A stretch of 64,000 bases of DNA, taken from Cricetomys ansorgei. Taxonomy: Eukaryota; Chordata; Mammalia; Rodentia; Nesomyidae. Both the position numbers and the translations under genes were made by a program. The stretch's first letter is position 1; each line of letters begins with the position of its first letter. Positions 30,861 to 41,090 of this stretch are shown piece by piece. The stretch is from the NCBI GenBank assembly GCA_026225945.1, contig JAMJFZ010002503.1:1-64000 (forward strand), read 5' to 3'. Under the pieces are notes generated by a model that saw only the letters and a list, made by a program, of their open reading frames with translations, had not been told where the DNA came from and searched no databases.

Positions 30861-32604
30861 AAGAGTTACAGGACCCCTCTGGCTCCTACAATCTTTTCTT
30901 TACCTCTTCTGCAGCGTTCCATGAGCTCTGAAGGCAATAGAGACCTCCAGTTTAGACTCTGTCTCCACATAATGTCTGGTTGTGGTCTCTGCACCTGTTC
31001 CCATCTGCTTCCAGAGGAAGGGTCTCTGATGAGGATTGGGTCACTGATCCTAGGTCACCGGTCTATCCAGTCTCTGGTTCCTGGCCGTCCAGGCGGTATG
31101 GGGTATGGGCTCTCATGGCATGGGCCTCAAGTTAAGCCAGTCGTTGGTTGGCCACTCCCACAAATTCTGTGCCACGCCTCAGCACATCTTGCAGGCAGGA
31201 CAGATTGTAGGTCAAAGGCTTTGTGCAGGTGTCCCAATGCCACCCCTGGAAGCCTTGCCTGGTTGCAGAAGGTGGCCAGCTAGGCTCCGTTTGCTCGTTA
31301 CTAGGAGTCCTCGCAAGGGTCATCCTTGTAGATTCCAGGAAGCGTCCACTGCACTAGGTTTCCACATCGCTTCCCAAATGTACCCCCGCCCAGCCATCTA
31401 TTCCCGAACTCTCTCTCCATCCCTCCCCCACCTGACCCCTCTCACTACTGTCCCCGCCCTTCCCCAGACCTGCAACATCCATTCTGTTTCTCCTTCACAG
31501 GGAGATCCATGTGTCTCCCCCTCGTCCCCTCCAGCCCTGCTTGTTACCCGGCCCCTCTGGGTCTGTGAGCTGTAGCATGACTGTCCTTTCCTTAACAGCT
31601 AATATCAACTTCTAAGTGAGTATACCCCACATTTGTCTTTCTGGGTCTGGGTTACCTCACCCAGGGTAATTTTTTCTAGTTCCATCTACTTGCCTTCAAA
31701 TTTCGGGATGTCATTTTTTTAAATCGCAGAGTGATACACCATTGTGCAAATGTTCCACAATTTCTCTATCCATTCTTCAGTTGGGGGGCATCTGGGCTGT
31801 TCCCAGTTTCTGGCTATTGTGAGGAAGGCGCTGAACTCGGCTGAGCAAGCGTCCTGTGGTGGGATGGAGCGGCCTTTGGGTATAAGCCCCGGAGTGCTAT
31901 GGCTGGGTGTTGAGGTAGATGGATTTCCAATTTTTGGAAGAACAGCCATATTGATTTCCACAGCGGCTTTGCACTCCCACCAGCAGTGGAGGAGTGTCCC
32001 CCCACTCCACATCCTCGCCAGCGTGAGCTGTCTCTTGTGTTATTGATCTTAGCCATTCTGACAGGTATAAGACGGAATCTCAAAGTGGTTTTGATTTGCA
32101 TTCTCCTGATGGCTAAGGATGCTGAACATGCCCTTAAGTGTTTCTCAGCCGTTGGAGATCCCTCCATTAAGAATGCTCCGTTTAAAAAAAAACTTTTTTA
32201 AATTGGACGGTTTGGTTTGTTGATGTCTAGTTTCTTGAGTTCTTTATATATTTTGGATATTAGCTCTCTATCGGATGTCTGTGGAGTTGGCGAAGATCTT
32301 TTCCCATTCTGTAGGCTGCAGCTTTGTACAATTGACAGTGCCCTTTGCCTTACAGAAGCTTTTGGATTCATGAGGTCCCATTTATCAGCTGCTGATCTAA
32401 GTGCCTGCGCTGTCAGTTCGGGAAGCTGTCTCCCGTGCTGATGCATCCAGGGCTACTCCCCACTTTCCCTTCTATCAGGGTCCCTGTATCTGGTTTTATG
32501 TTTTGAGGTCTTTGATCCACTTGGACTTGAGTTTTGTGCAGCGTGATGAGCATGGATCTGTTTGCAGTCTTCTCCATGCGGACATCCAGTTTGACCAGCT
32601 CTAT
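30861..32604 (-). mobile_element. Rodent L1 (Lx-type), 5'-truncated
   Basis: A younger L1 inserted in the L1M. Its 3' UTR is at 30861-31560 (antisense words GGCAATAGAGACCTCCAGTT, TGTCTGGTTGTGGTCTCTGC, CTTGCAGGCAGGACAGATTG) and its ORF2 tail at about 31620-32604. It is truncated at the ORF2 C-terminal region, the normal result of incomplete reverse transcription. Frameshifts and stops show that it is long dead. Confidence 0.8.
31719..32604 (-). pseudogene. L1 ORF2 C-terminal remnant (frameshifted)
   Basis: Minus-strand translation gives L1 ORF2 C-terminal segments in three broken frames. ISKIYKELKKLDINKPNRPI lies near 32200, AIRRMQIKTTLRFRLIPVRM near 32060, and LLHCWWECK with EEWIEKLWNICTMV near 31750-31990. 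Together these cover the end of the reverse-transcriptase-downstream region and the Cys-containing tail. Intact ORF2 is about 1,270-1,300 residues with endonuclease and reverse transcriptase; neither is present here. The frame breaks fall near 32165 (next to an A/T-rich run) and between 31810 and 32010. Confidence 0.85.
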
Positions 32605-32722
32605 TTTGAGAATCTCTTTTTGGAGACGCTGTTTCTGTGTAGCCCAAGCTGACCTTGACTTTGCAGCAATCCTTCTGCTCCAGCACCCATGTGCTGGGAT
32701 TACAGACCTGTGCCACCAAAAA
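32605..32722 (-). mobile_element. B1 SINE
   Basis: Antisense B1: CTCTTTTTGGAGACGCTGTT, GTGTAGCCCAAGCTGACCTT, TGTGCTGGGATTACAGACCT and GTGCCACC at the 5' end. It sits at the 5' junction of the Lx-type L1. Confidence 0.8.
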
Positions 32723-33119
32723 GCTTGATGTTTTATTCATAAATGCATTCTTAAGATAACCCCTGAGAAACTATTCTTAGAAAGATTAGATTGAAATTGC
32801 AACTATAATTGGCTTCTTTTAAATTATATTTTCTGTTTGTCACAGTTGTAACGATATTAATTAACTTTTCGTGTGCCGATTTTATGTCTAGCTGCTTCGG
32901 TAAAAGCTTTAACTTTGATGCATTACCACTGGAGTATGGTGGATTCTCTCTCGGTAGTCACATCATCTGTGCCTGTGGAGAACGGGCTCCTCCCTCTCCT
33001 GGGTTTACAGCCCTTGTCTCCTGCAGCACTATGCTGACTGGGACTTCTACTGTGGTGCTGACGACAGCTGGCAGTCACAGGGGCTCCTGTCTCACGTTCT
33101 GCGTTAGAAGAGACTCTTT

Positions 33120-33312
33120 GGGGGCTGGGGATGTGGTAGAGTGCTTACGTAGCATGCATGGAACCCTGGGTTAGGTCCTTAGCTCCATGTGGTGGTGCGC
33201 ACCTGTGATCCCAGCGCTCGGGAGGTCGAGGCTGGAGGAGCAGAAATTCAAGGTCATCCTCAACTCCCTAGCAAATTTGAGGCCAGCCTGGGCTACATGA
33301 TGCACTGTAAGG
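33120..33312 (+). mobile_element. B4 (ID-B1 composite) SINE
   Basis: An ID part (GGGGGCTGGGGATGTGGTAG, TTACGTAGCATGCATGGAAC) is joined to a B1 part (ATGTGGTGGTGCGCACCTGT, GAGGCCAGCCTGGGCTACAT). It lies within the L1M. Confidence 0.88.
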
Positions 33313-33388
33313 AGGGAGGAGGGGTGGAGGAATGGAGAAAGAGACACAGGCAGAGACAGAGAGAGAGAGAGAGACAGGCAGATCAGTG
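33313..33388. repeat. Purine-rich (GA)n tract
   Basis: GGAGG-rich, then GAGACAGA and pure GA. It has grown on the tail of the B4. Confidence 0.88.
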
Positions 33389-33591
33389 AGTTAGTTTCCC
33401 ACGTCTCCTGATCACTAGTGGTGCTTGCCAAGGACTTGTTCTGTTTGTTTTGCTGCATAAAAATGAATATTTTATTTGGTAAGGACATTTTTCTTCTGAT
33501 CCTACTTTCCTAAGATCTTTGTTCTTTAATCGCAAATGGATCTCCGATGGTAGTGAACACTTTTAAGGCAGCTGTTATGAGCAGCCTTGTT

Positions 33592-33796
33592 CAGGCTGGA
33601 GAGACGGCTCCACAGCTGAGAGCACTCGCTGCCCTTGGGGAGGACCCGAGCACCATTGTGCAGCTCGCTGCTGTCTGTAACCCCAGTTCCGGATCTGGTG
33701 CCCTCTTTTGGCCTCTGTGGGCATTACACACATGTGGTGCGCACAAATGCGTGAAGGCAAAATAGTCATATATAAAATAAAATTTTTTATAAAGAA
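33592..33796 (+). mobile_element. B3 SINE
   Basis: AGGCTGGAGAGACGGCTCCA, GAGAGCACTCGCTGCCCTTG, CTGTAACCCCAGTTCCGGAT, CTGGTGCCCTCTTTTGGCCT, then an A/T-rich tail with TATAAAATAAAATTTTTT. Confidence 0.88.
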
Positions 33797-34807
33797 TAGC
33801 CTATATTTTTCTCTCATGATGTTGATGGCGTGAGTTGTATTTATTTATTTTATAATTTAGTCTAACGCTTCAGCCTTGGGGGTGGGGAACCAAGTGGCTC
33901 ATGATGTCACTATTTTTGTATCTGGTAGTTTTGATTTGCTTAGGTTTATGGAGGAGTGCTGCCTCTCTGTCCCTGAGTCCTGCTGGCCTCCGGGCTACTT
34001 TTCCCATGGTGCTCTTGTCAGATCAGATGCCAGACATGCTTTTGGAAGCCACGGGATAATTATACTTTGGGAAAAAAAAATTGTGCAAGATCAGAATTAT
34101 TTACTATTTGAATGTTAATAACCTGGTACTGGGGCCTGGTATTTTAATCTACTGCTTCGATTTCCGTGTTTATAAGAATATTAAGGTTTCTAAGCCATAT
34201 TTTCTTAGGGCAGTTTTGATACATTTATTCTCTTGGAGTCTATCCATTTCATTTGTTCCCAATTTATGGCCACGAGATGGTCATATACCCTCCCGATAAC
34301 TCCTTCGTCTCTGAAACTCGTCCAGTGATGCTCTCTTCACTCCTAATACTGTCCCGTTTCCCATCAAAATCTGCCATCTATATTCTTTCCAAAGAACTTC
34401 CGAGTTTGTCGCTAGCATCTGCTTCAGATTTTCTGCTGTGTGAACTTCTCGTATCTGTTTTCTACTTGCCGTGTCCTGAGAGCGTGTGCTGCCCCCGCCC
34501 CTAGTGTCGGAGGGCAGGCAATGATTTGCTCATTCTCAGCCTGTCCCCTTTTCTGTGAAACGTAAGTTAATGGGTGCATTACCCCACGTCTTCATGTGTG
34601 GAATCCCTGTATCTGAGTTCACAATCCTTTATGACTTGCGTTATGATTTCTGCACTGAATTGTCTAAAACCATGCCTTCGTTTCCATCTCCATTCTTCTA
34701 GAATCTATTTCTTACAGATTATTGATTTGATTTCTAGTTTGCCTGGTAAGTTGGAAAACATTACCTGTGTAGTGCAAGTGCTTCTGGGATTAAACTTGAT
34801 GGAGTGG

Positions 34808-36042
34808 TGTAGGTGTGTGTGTGGACATGTGTGTGGACATGCCCGTGTGTGTGTGTGTGTGCACACGTGTGTGGACATGCCCATGTGTGTGTGTGGACAC
34901 GTGTGAGGACATGTGTGTGGACATGCCCATGTGTGTGTGTGGACATGTGTGAGGACATGTGTGTGGACATGCCAATGTGTGTGTGTGGACATGTGTGTGT
35001 ACATGTGTGTGTACATGCCCGTGTGTGTGTGTGTGTGTGGACACATGTGTGGACATGCCCGTGTGTGTGTGTGTAGACATGTGTGAGGACATGTGTGTGG
35101 ACATGCCCGTGTGTGTGTGTGGACATGTGTGTGAACATGCCCATGTGTGTGTATGGACATGTGTGTGGACATGTGTGTGTACATGCCCGTGTGTGTGTGG
35201 ACACGTGTGTGGACATACCCATGGGTGTGTGTGGACATGCCCATGTGTGTGTGGACATATGTGTGTGTGGACACGTGTGTGGACATGCCCGTGTGTATGT
35301 GTGGACATGTGTGTGTGGACATGTGTGAGGACATGTGTATATGGGCATGTGTGTGTGGGCATATGTGTGTGTGCACACGTGTGTGGACATGCCCATGTGT
35401 GTGTGTGGACACGTGTGAGGACATGTGTGTGGACATGCCCATGTGTGTGTGTGGACACGTGTGAGGACATGTGTGTGAACATGCCCATGTGTGTGTGTGG
35501 ACATGTGTGAGGACATGTGTGTGGACATGCCAATGTGTGTGTGTGGACATGTGTGTGTACATGTGTGTGTACATGCCCGTGTGTGTGTGTGTGTGTGGAC
35601 ACATGTGTGGACATGCCCGTGTGTGTGTGTGTAGACATGTGTGAGGACATGTGTGTGGACATGCCCGTGTGTGTGTGTGGACATGTGTGTGAACATGCCC
35701 ATGTGTGTGTATGGACATGTGTGTGGACATGTGTGTGTACATGCCCGTGTGTGTGTGGACACGTGTGTGGACATACCCATGGGTGTGTGTGGACATGCCC
35801 ATGTGTGTGTGGACATATGTGTGTGTGGACACGTGTGTGGACATGCCCGTGTGTATGTGTGGACATGTGTGTGTGGACATGTGTGAGGACATGTGTATAT
35901 GGGCATGTGTGTGTGGGCATATGTGTGTGTGGACACGTGTGTGGACATGCCCATGTGTGTGTGTGGACATGTGTGTGTGGACACGTGTGTGTGGACACGT
36001 GTGTGGACATGCCCATGTGTGTGTGTGGACATGTGTGTGTGT
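34808..36042. repeat. TGTGGACATG minisatellite with 558-bp higher-order duplication
   Basis: 1.2 kb of (TG)n punctuated by GGACATG, GGACACG and CATGCCCATG words, in a basic period of roughly 18-30 bp. Positions 34905-35462 recur almost base for base at 35463-36020 (shift 558), for example the TAGACATG variant at 35072 and 35630. All three minus-strand frames are open for about 420 codons (MSTHTHGHVHT type), an artefact of the repeat. Confidence 0.95.
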
Positions 36043-36297
36043 AGGCCCAGATCCTCACTCAGGCTCGGGGACAGTCATCTCACTGTGATGTGCTGTTTTA
36101 TTGGTTGTATTGGTCGCTGTTCCATTGCTGTGAGGAGACACCATGACCAACAGGACTTATACGAGAAAGCATTTAGTTGGGGGCTCGCTTACAGTTTCAG
36201 AGTCCAGTATCATCATGTCTGGGGGTGCGGCACACGCAGGCATGGTGCTGGAGCAGTAGCCGAGAGCTCACATCGGATCTGCAAGTTGGAGAGAAAG

Positions 36298-36362
36298 CGA
36301 CAGAGAGAGAGACAGAGAGACAGAGGCAGAGAGACAGAGGCAGAGAGAGGCAGAACCCAGAC
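36298..36362. repeat. GAGACAGA/GAGGCAGA purine array
   Basis: Purine-rich 8-bp-type repeats inside the LTR. Confidence 0.88.
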
Positions 36363-36420
36363 AGATATAGAGACAGAGACTGGTGTTGACTTCTGAAACC
36401 TCAAAGCCCACCCCTAGTGG

Positions 36421-36530
36421 CCTACCTCCTCCAACAGGGCCACGCCTCCTCCAACAGGGCCACGCCTCCTCCAACAGGGCCACGCCTCCTCCAACAGGGC
36501 CACGCCTCCTCCAACAGGGCCACGCCTCCT
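36421..36530. repeat. 20-bp x 5 perfect tandem array inside the LTR
   Basis: Five successive CCAACAGGGC cores exactly 20 bp apart (36431, 36451, 36471, 36491, 36511). The unit is CACGCCTCCTCCAACAGGGC with no visible variation. The single-copy form of this motif is a normal part of MaLR LTRs. Confidence 0.95.
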
Positions 36531-36617
36531 AATCCTTCCCAAGCAGTTCCACAACTGGGGCCCAAGTATTCACATATATGAGCCTATGGGGGCCGTTCTC
36601 ACTCCAGCCACCACACT

Positions 36618-36938
36618 GGTCCAATCTACTTTGAGATTTTTGAGACCTGGTGCTGGTTCCAACAAACATGGACTGCAGACGACAGCGTGTGAGGGCGCCT
36701 GCATGGACAGAGTTTGTTAGTTGAGTCTCAGCTTTTCATCACCTCCCTGATTCAGTTTCTGTTCGCGCTGTTATTACTGAGAATGGAGCAATAAAAGCCA
36801 TCGAAGTGCGTTTGTCCATCCCTCCTTGTCCCCGGCAGAGCTGCCGTTCATTGCCAGTCTCATGCTTGGTAAACTTCTCTCCTTTCCTCCTGGAATGGGA
36901 GGGAAGGCTGCTGTGTCCCTCAGTCCATCTGTTCAGCA
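36618..36938. other. Unique spacer
   Basis: Nothing recognised. An AATAAAAG word occurs at 36789 without other evidence of a transcript end. Confidence 0.35.
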
Positions 36939-37205
36939 GGAGCTGGGGGTGGGGAAGGCCGGGTGGACAATGTGCTTACTGTGTCATCGTAAACACCCCA
37001 GTTGGATCCCAAGGACTCATGTGGTGGCCTGTGCTGGGGCCTGCTTATAATCTCCTTGCTCAGGAGAGAGAGAGGGGCGGGGGGGAGGGTGTCTCTGGGG
37101 CTTGCCAGCCAGCCTAGCTTAATTGAGTGATCTCTAGGCCAATGAAAGAGCTTGTCTCAAAAAATACGGTAGATGTCTCTGAAGGAACAATACCCAGGGT
37201 TAACA
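36939..37205 (+). mobile_element. B4/RSINE1 SINE
   Basis: Starts GGAGCTGGGGGTGGGGAAGG, then GTTGGATCCCAAGGACTCAT, GGGGCTTGCCAGCCAGCCTA and AAAGAGCTTGTCTCAAAAAA, and ends before a CT/CA microsatellite. A G-rich patch lies at 37073-37090. Confidence 0.75.
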
Positions 37206-37215
37206 CACATATATA

Positions 37216-37217
37216 TG

Positions 37218-37264
<47 letters not shown>

Positions 37265-37281
37265 TACACACACACACAGAG
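37216..37281. repeat. (CT)n(CA)n microsatellite
   Basis: About 15 CT followed by about 14 CA with one interruption, on the tail of the RSINE1. Confidence 0.95.
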
Positions 37282-37565
37282 CAAGCTCTGAACTCCTCTC
37301 TATGGCACCAGTGGGCGTGCAGGAGCTCCTTGGGTGCGCCCTGCTGCATTCCCTGAGAAGTGTACCCTCCTCTGCTCTGTTCTGCTGCCTCCTCTCTGGC
37401 CCAGGCGAGCCTTTTCTCCTCGGCCTCCGTGCCCCACGATTGCTGTGTGTTCTCACCTCTGTTCCCCAGCGTCTCAGACCCTCACCCTGCTCCTTTTCTT
37501 GACCGATTCCCCCTGCTCAAAATTTTAATTTATATAAAATTCCCTTTATTCGGGATTAAACATCA
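37282..37565. other. Unique spacer
   Basis: Nothing recognised. Confidence 0.35.
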
Positions 37566-37690
37566 AAATGTTTGCTTGTTTGTTTTTTGAGATGGGGTGT
37601 CACTGTGTAGCCCTGGCTGGCCTTGAAATTAGAAAGAGCAGCTTGCCCCTGCCCCGAGTGCTGAGATTAGTGTGTGCCTCCTGCCTGGCT
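37566..37690 (-). mobile_element. B1 SINE
   Basis: TTTTTTGAGATGGGGTGTCA, CTGTGTAGCCCTGGCTGGCC, GAGTGCTGAGATTAGTGTGT and CTCCTGCCTGGC at the 5' end. Confidence 0.85.
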
Positions 37691-37863
37691 ATTTACGTAT
37701 TTAGTGTATGCTTGGTCCAGTACATGCATGCCACTGCCCATGCAGAGGTCAGAGGACAACTTACAGGAATTGTCCTTTCTTTCCATCCTGTGGGTCCTGG
37801 GATATGAACTCCTATCTTAAGGCTTGGCAGCAAGTGCTTTACCCACCGAAACAACCAAGGATG
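37691..37863 (-). mobile_element. B3-like SINE
   Basis: GCAGAGGTCAGAGGACAACT, CCATCCTGTGGGTCCTGGGA, GGCTTGGCAGCAAGTGCTTT and ACCCACCGAAACAACC at the degraded 5' end. Confidence 0.7.
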
Positions 37864-39146
37864 TCCCAATCTGGACATACCTCAAGACAGAACAGCAGGT
37901 CCTGTGGACCTTTGTAACTCCCTTCCTTTACTCAGTATCCAGTTCAGCCACGTGGCGCTGGTTGGCATTCTGGTCCTTTTCGGGGGGGGGGGTAGTAATA
38001 TTCCATGTGCAGACCGCCACATCCTCCTTTCCATTTGCCAGCTGAGGGACGCCTGGGCTGCTGCCCTCCCACCCCAGGCAGCCTCTCCCCTCACCCAGCC
38101 CCTCATCCACATGTTCTTCTCCCTGCTAAGGGGCAGGAAATGCAAATCACTTCCGGGATTCAGAGGCTCCTCTACGAGGGCCAACGTGTGGGAGGAGCAT
38201 GTGAAAGCAGAGGGGCTGCGGGAGGCGGAAGCTGCTGGCCTTGGCATCACTAAGATGGTGGACAAGGAGGAGAGGGACGGAGAAGTGAAAGCACAGAGCT
38301 GGCTTTGCATCTAACAGCCCCGGCGAGGGAGCCTGCCTGGGGACTGGCCTTGATCTTTAAGCCGCTGCCTCCCTGCCAGCCCTGAACTTTCATTCTTGCC
38401 AGGCCTTCCCTAGGAAGACAGGGGACATTTGTACTTGGCAGCAGGAAGGACATTTGCTTCCTGGGATGGTACCCGGAGCTGTCGGCATCCCTGGGGTCTT
38501 GGGCAATGAGATGTGACGGTAGGCCTTTCCAGACCCTTGGCCTGTGATCCCTGAGGTCTGGGAACAGCCAGGCGTTGATTGATCTCCTGCGTGGACAGTT
38601 CTAGGCTCAGGAGCTAAGATTAGATCAGCTCCCTGGTACCTCAGGAGGATGAACTGGCCTTGTCCGTCCATCCTGTGCCAAAACCTGGCTGGTGACAGCC
38701 TGTGCAGGAGGCTGAGTCATGGGCTCCTGGACACGGTGTCCCTCTTATCCCCTTAAGCCGTGACTTCCTTAAAGGATGCAGGGGACATGTGACTGTCCTC
38801 TGTCCCCTGGAGGGCCAGCATGTCTACATGGCATCCCAGCTCCACCACCTGTCCTCACACCACAGATATGGTCCCCAAACTGGGAGTGATTGTCTTCACA
38901 GCGTTCGCTGATGAAGAAGCACAACGGGCTGAGCACACCCAGGGCCATTCATGGCAGAGGCTGGGGTGACGCCAGTGCTGTCTGGAGTCTCTGTGCCCCA
39001 GGTATGAGAGACAGCGCAATAGCAGCAGGGTGACTGAACCCAGAGCTTTGCACATCATGATTTTTTTCTTCATATGGTCTTTCGTCTTGAGGGAGGAAGA
39101 TGCTGGAAGGAAGGTGGTAGATTTTCCTGTAAACCCCAGTAGAGTG
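37864..39146. other. Unique sequence with G11 run
   Basis: A G-run at 37982. The rest is ordinary GC-balanced unique DNA, without repeat or exon that I can recognise. Confidence 0.4.
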
Positions 39147-39420
39147 CTGGGAGGAAGCTCAGTTAGTAAAGACCAGAGTCTGAACCCCCAGAGCCTGTGT
39201 GAAGAGCTGGCACGGTAACGCACAGCAGTAACCCCGTTCAGAGACGGGAGGCTGCCTGGGGCTCATGGCAGCCAGTGTAGCCTGCTTGGTCAGCTCCAGA
39301 TCCCAGTGAGAGGATCAGTTTCAGGGGGAGTAGAGTCTGAAGCACAACACCCAAGTGTCGTCAGTCCTCCACATGTGTGTACACATGTGTGTACTCACAC
39401 ACATGAACATGCACACACAA
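39147..39420 (+). mobile_element. B4/RSINE1 SINE
   Basis: GCTGGGAGGAAGCTCAGTTA, AGAGCTGGCACGGTAACGCA, CATGGCAGCCAGTGTAGCCT, then GTCGTCAGTCCTCCACATGT and a CA/TG-rich tail. Confidence 0.72.
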
Positions 39421-39541
39421 ACCAAGAGAACCCATTGTAGCCCAGTGGACCTATCAGAACTAAGAGGAACCTAGAAGGGACCAGTGCAAGCCAGAAAGAT
39501 CCAGAAGGAACCAAAGGAGACCCAGCAGGACACGACAGGAT
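39421..39541. repeat. Decayed 10-bp tandem repeat
   Basis: Twelve units of about 10 bp in register, consensus near CCAGAAGGAA (39421 CCAAGAGAAC up to CCAGCAGGAC and ACGACAGGAT at 39541). Purine-rich with one C pair per unit. It lies immediately after the RSINE1 tail. Confidence 0.65.
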
Positions 39542-40574
39542 TGATGGGCCAGCCTCCACTGTGAGGCCCCAGTGGTCACTGATGTCCTCCATGCTCCAGG
39601 GTGCCTGTGTCCTTCTGGCACCTTGTGCTGTCAGCCCTCCAACTGGGTAACGTGGAAGCTCTCGGTCCTTTCCTTGATTCCTGTCTGGAGGACAAATATC
39701 CCGGAAGGCTCAGCGCCCAGCGCTTTCCAGGTCCGTGGTCCCTGCAGGAGCGGCTCTGCCAGGTGGTGCAAACGGGTGCATTATTCTTCTATAGAACTTA
39801 TTAGATTAGAAACTTAGTAAAAGCAGCCTCCTCTGCAAACGCTGTGCGTAGTCACTATCAACAAGGAAAATTTATGCTTTCAAAATAAAAGGAAACCCAA
39901 GTGTATCCGTCACGGTGAGGAAGTGTTCACGGAAAAGGTTTGTTCTCCAAGTAAATAGCCACAATGGAATTGTAATCAAATTTCTTAATTATTTCCATAA
40001 ATCTTGGGTGCATAAAAACATACAAGGCCCTTTTTCAAAAAATCACTGTTTACAAGTGCCTTGGATGAAGGAAGAGGTAACCCACGCTGCCCCTGTGTGC
40101 TTGGAAGATTCCAGAAGAGAAGCCATGAGGTAGAGCTGAGTTCAGATCTCTCCTTCCCAGGCCAGGGTGTGAGGGTCACACCCCCTGCCCCCAGCAGCCT
40201 CCAGCATCAGACCAGCTTCTGAGAGGATGCAGGAGGAGAAAGGGATGCTGGGGGAGAGAGCCACATTCCTTCCGGGGCGAAGGGCCTGGCTGTGAGTGTG
40301 GGCAGGTGTCAGGAGCTGCCCTGGAGGCTCTGGAAAGGGAGTTGAGCTTTATCCTGGGAAGGCAGGAAGGACCAGAGACCTGTGTGGAGCTCAGGAGATG
40401 TGTGGCGTCTCCACCATCCAGGAGAAGCTGTGGACTTGGGGTCAGCTCCTTGCTGGGCCCTGAGCTGTTCCAGCAGGGCCTAAGCTCAGTAGACAACTTA
40501 CTGTACCACGTGAGTCTCCCAGCTGGACCCTGGGCACCCCGCTTGGCCCTGCTGCAGGAGGAGACTCTTCCTGT
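39542..40574. other. Unique sequence; AT-rich island 39780-40075
   Basis: 39780-40075 is AT-rich, repeat-free and non-repetitive (for example GGAATTGTAATCAAATTTCT), a candidate conserved element. The rest is GC-rich unique DNA. Confidence 0.4.
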
Positions 40575-40835
40575 GTGTGCGTGTCTACATGAAAGTGTGG
40601 GTTTGGGTATATGCACATGCGCACATGTGCACAGGTCAGAGGACAACCTAGGGTGTGCTGACCACCCTACTTTTGAGGCAGGGCCTCTCATCGGTCTGGC
40701 CAGTGAGCCCCAGCACTGGGATACTTATTACACCCCCAGCCTTTTGTTTTATACAGGTTCTGAGACTCAAACTCAGACCCTCATCCCTAGAGAGCAAAGA
40801 ACTGAGCCATGGGAGCCACCTCTGCCGTGTCTCCC
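40575..40835 (-). mobile_element. B4/RSINE1 SINE
   Basis: GGTCAGAGGACAACCTAGGG, GGCAGGGCCTCTCATCGGTC, GGCCAGTGAGCCCCAGCACT, ACCCCCAGCCTTTTGTTTTA and AGAACTGAGCCATGGGAGCC at the 5' end. Confidence 0.7.
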
Positions 40836-40839
40836 CCAA

Positions 40840-40955
40840 CCCTGTCTTTGAGGTATGTGAGGGTCTCACACAGCCCAGGCAAGCTTTAGCTCACTGTCTA
40901 GCCCATGGCGATCCTCAGCTCTTGATCTCTCCTTCCAAGTCCTGGGACTATAACA
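40840..40955 (-). mobile_element. B1 SINE, diverged
   Basis: GTGAGGGTCTCACACAGCCC, GGCAAGCTTTAGCTCACTGT and CAAGTCCTGGGACTATAACA. The 5' end is lost. Confidence 0.7.
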
Positions 40956-41029
40956 CAGAGGGTCAAAAATTTAGAAGAGGACTTTGTTGGTGCCCCATCG
41001 TGTAGATCTGTGTGTGCAAGCACGTGTGT

Positions 41030-41090
41030 GCATGTCTGTGTGTGCAAGCACACGTGTGAATGCGTGTGTGTGTGTGTGCGTGTTTGTGCA
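41030..41090. repeat. (TG)n-rich microsatellite
   Basis: Imperfect TG array with GCACG and CACACG interruptions. Confidence 0.75.

Larger units (their letters stand above)
30712..34795 (-). mobile_element. Ancient L1M ORF2 region, split by four younger insertions
   Basis: The plus strand gives one continuous antisense L1M ORF2 series once younger repeats are removed. It runs GTGGACAGAAATTCTTAGTT and TTCAAGAGATCTTCACTGCA (30730-30825); then, after an Lx-type L1 and a B1, TTTTATGTCTAGCTGCTTCG (32879); then, after a B4, ATTTTTCTTCTGATCCTACT (33486); then, after a B3, GGCTCATGATGTCACTATTT (33896), CTATTTGAATGTTAATAACC, CTATCCATTTCATTTGTTCC (34240), CTTTCCAAAGAACTTCC and TTGATTTGATTTCTAGTTTG (34723). 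No open frame. Confidence 0.72.
36099..36617 (-). mobile_element. MaLR-type LTR (ORR1/MT-like) with internal arrays
   Basis: Antisense LTR: TCCATTGCTGTGAGGAGACA, CCATGACCAACAGGACTTAT, GCATGGTGCTGGAGCAGTAG, ACCTCAAAGCCCACCCCTAG, then ATGAGCCTATGGGGGCCGTT and CAGCCACCACA. Two internal expansions lengthen it: a GAGACAGA tract at 36298-36362 and a 20-bp array at 36421-36530. Confidence 0.78.

Noticed and set aside
34705..36058. Three overlapping minus-strand open frames of about 420 codons rich in His/Thr/Cys/Pro
   Set aside because: They are translations of the TGTGGACATG minisatellite in all three frames at once, which no real protein shows.
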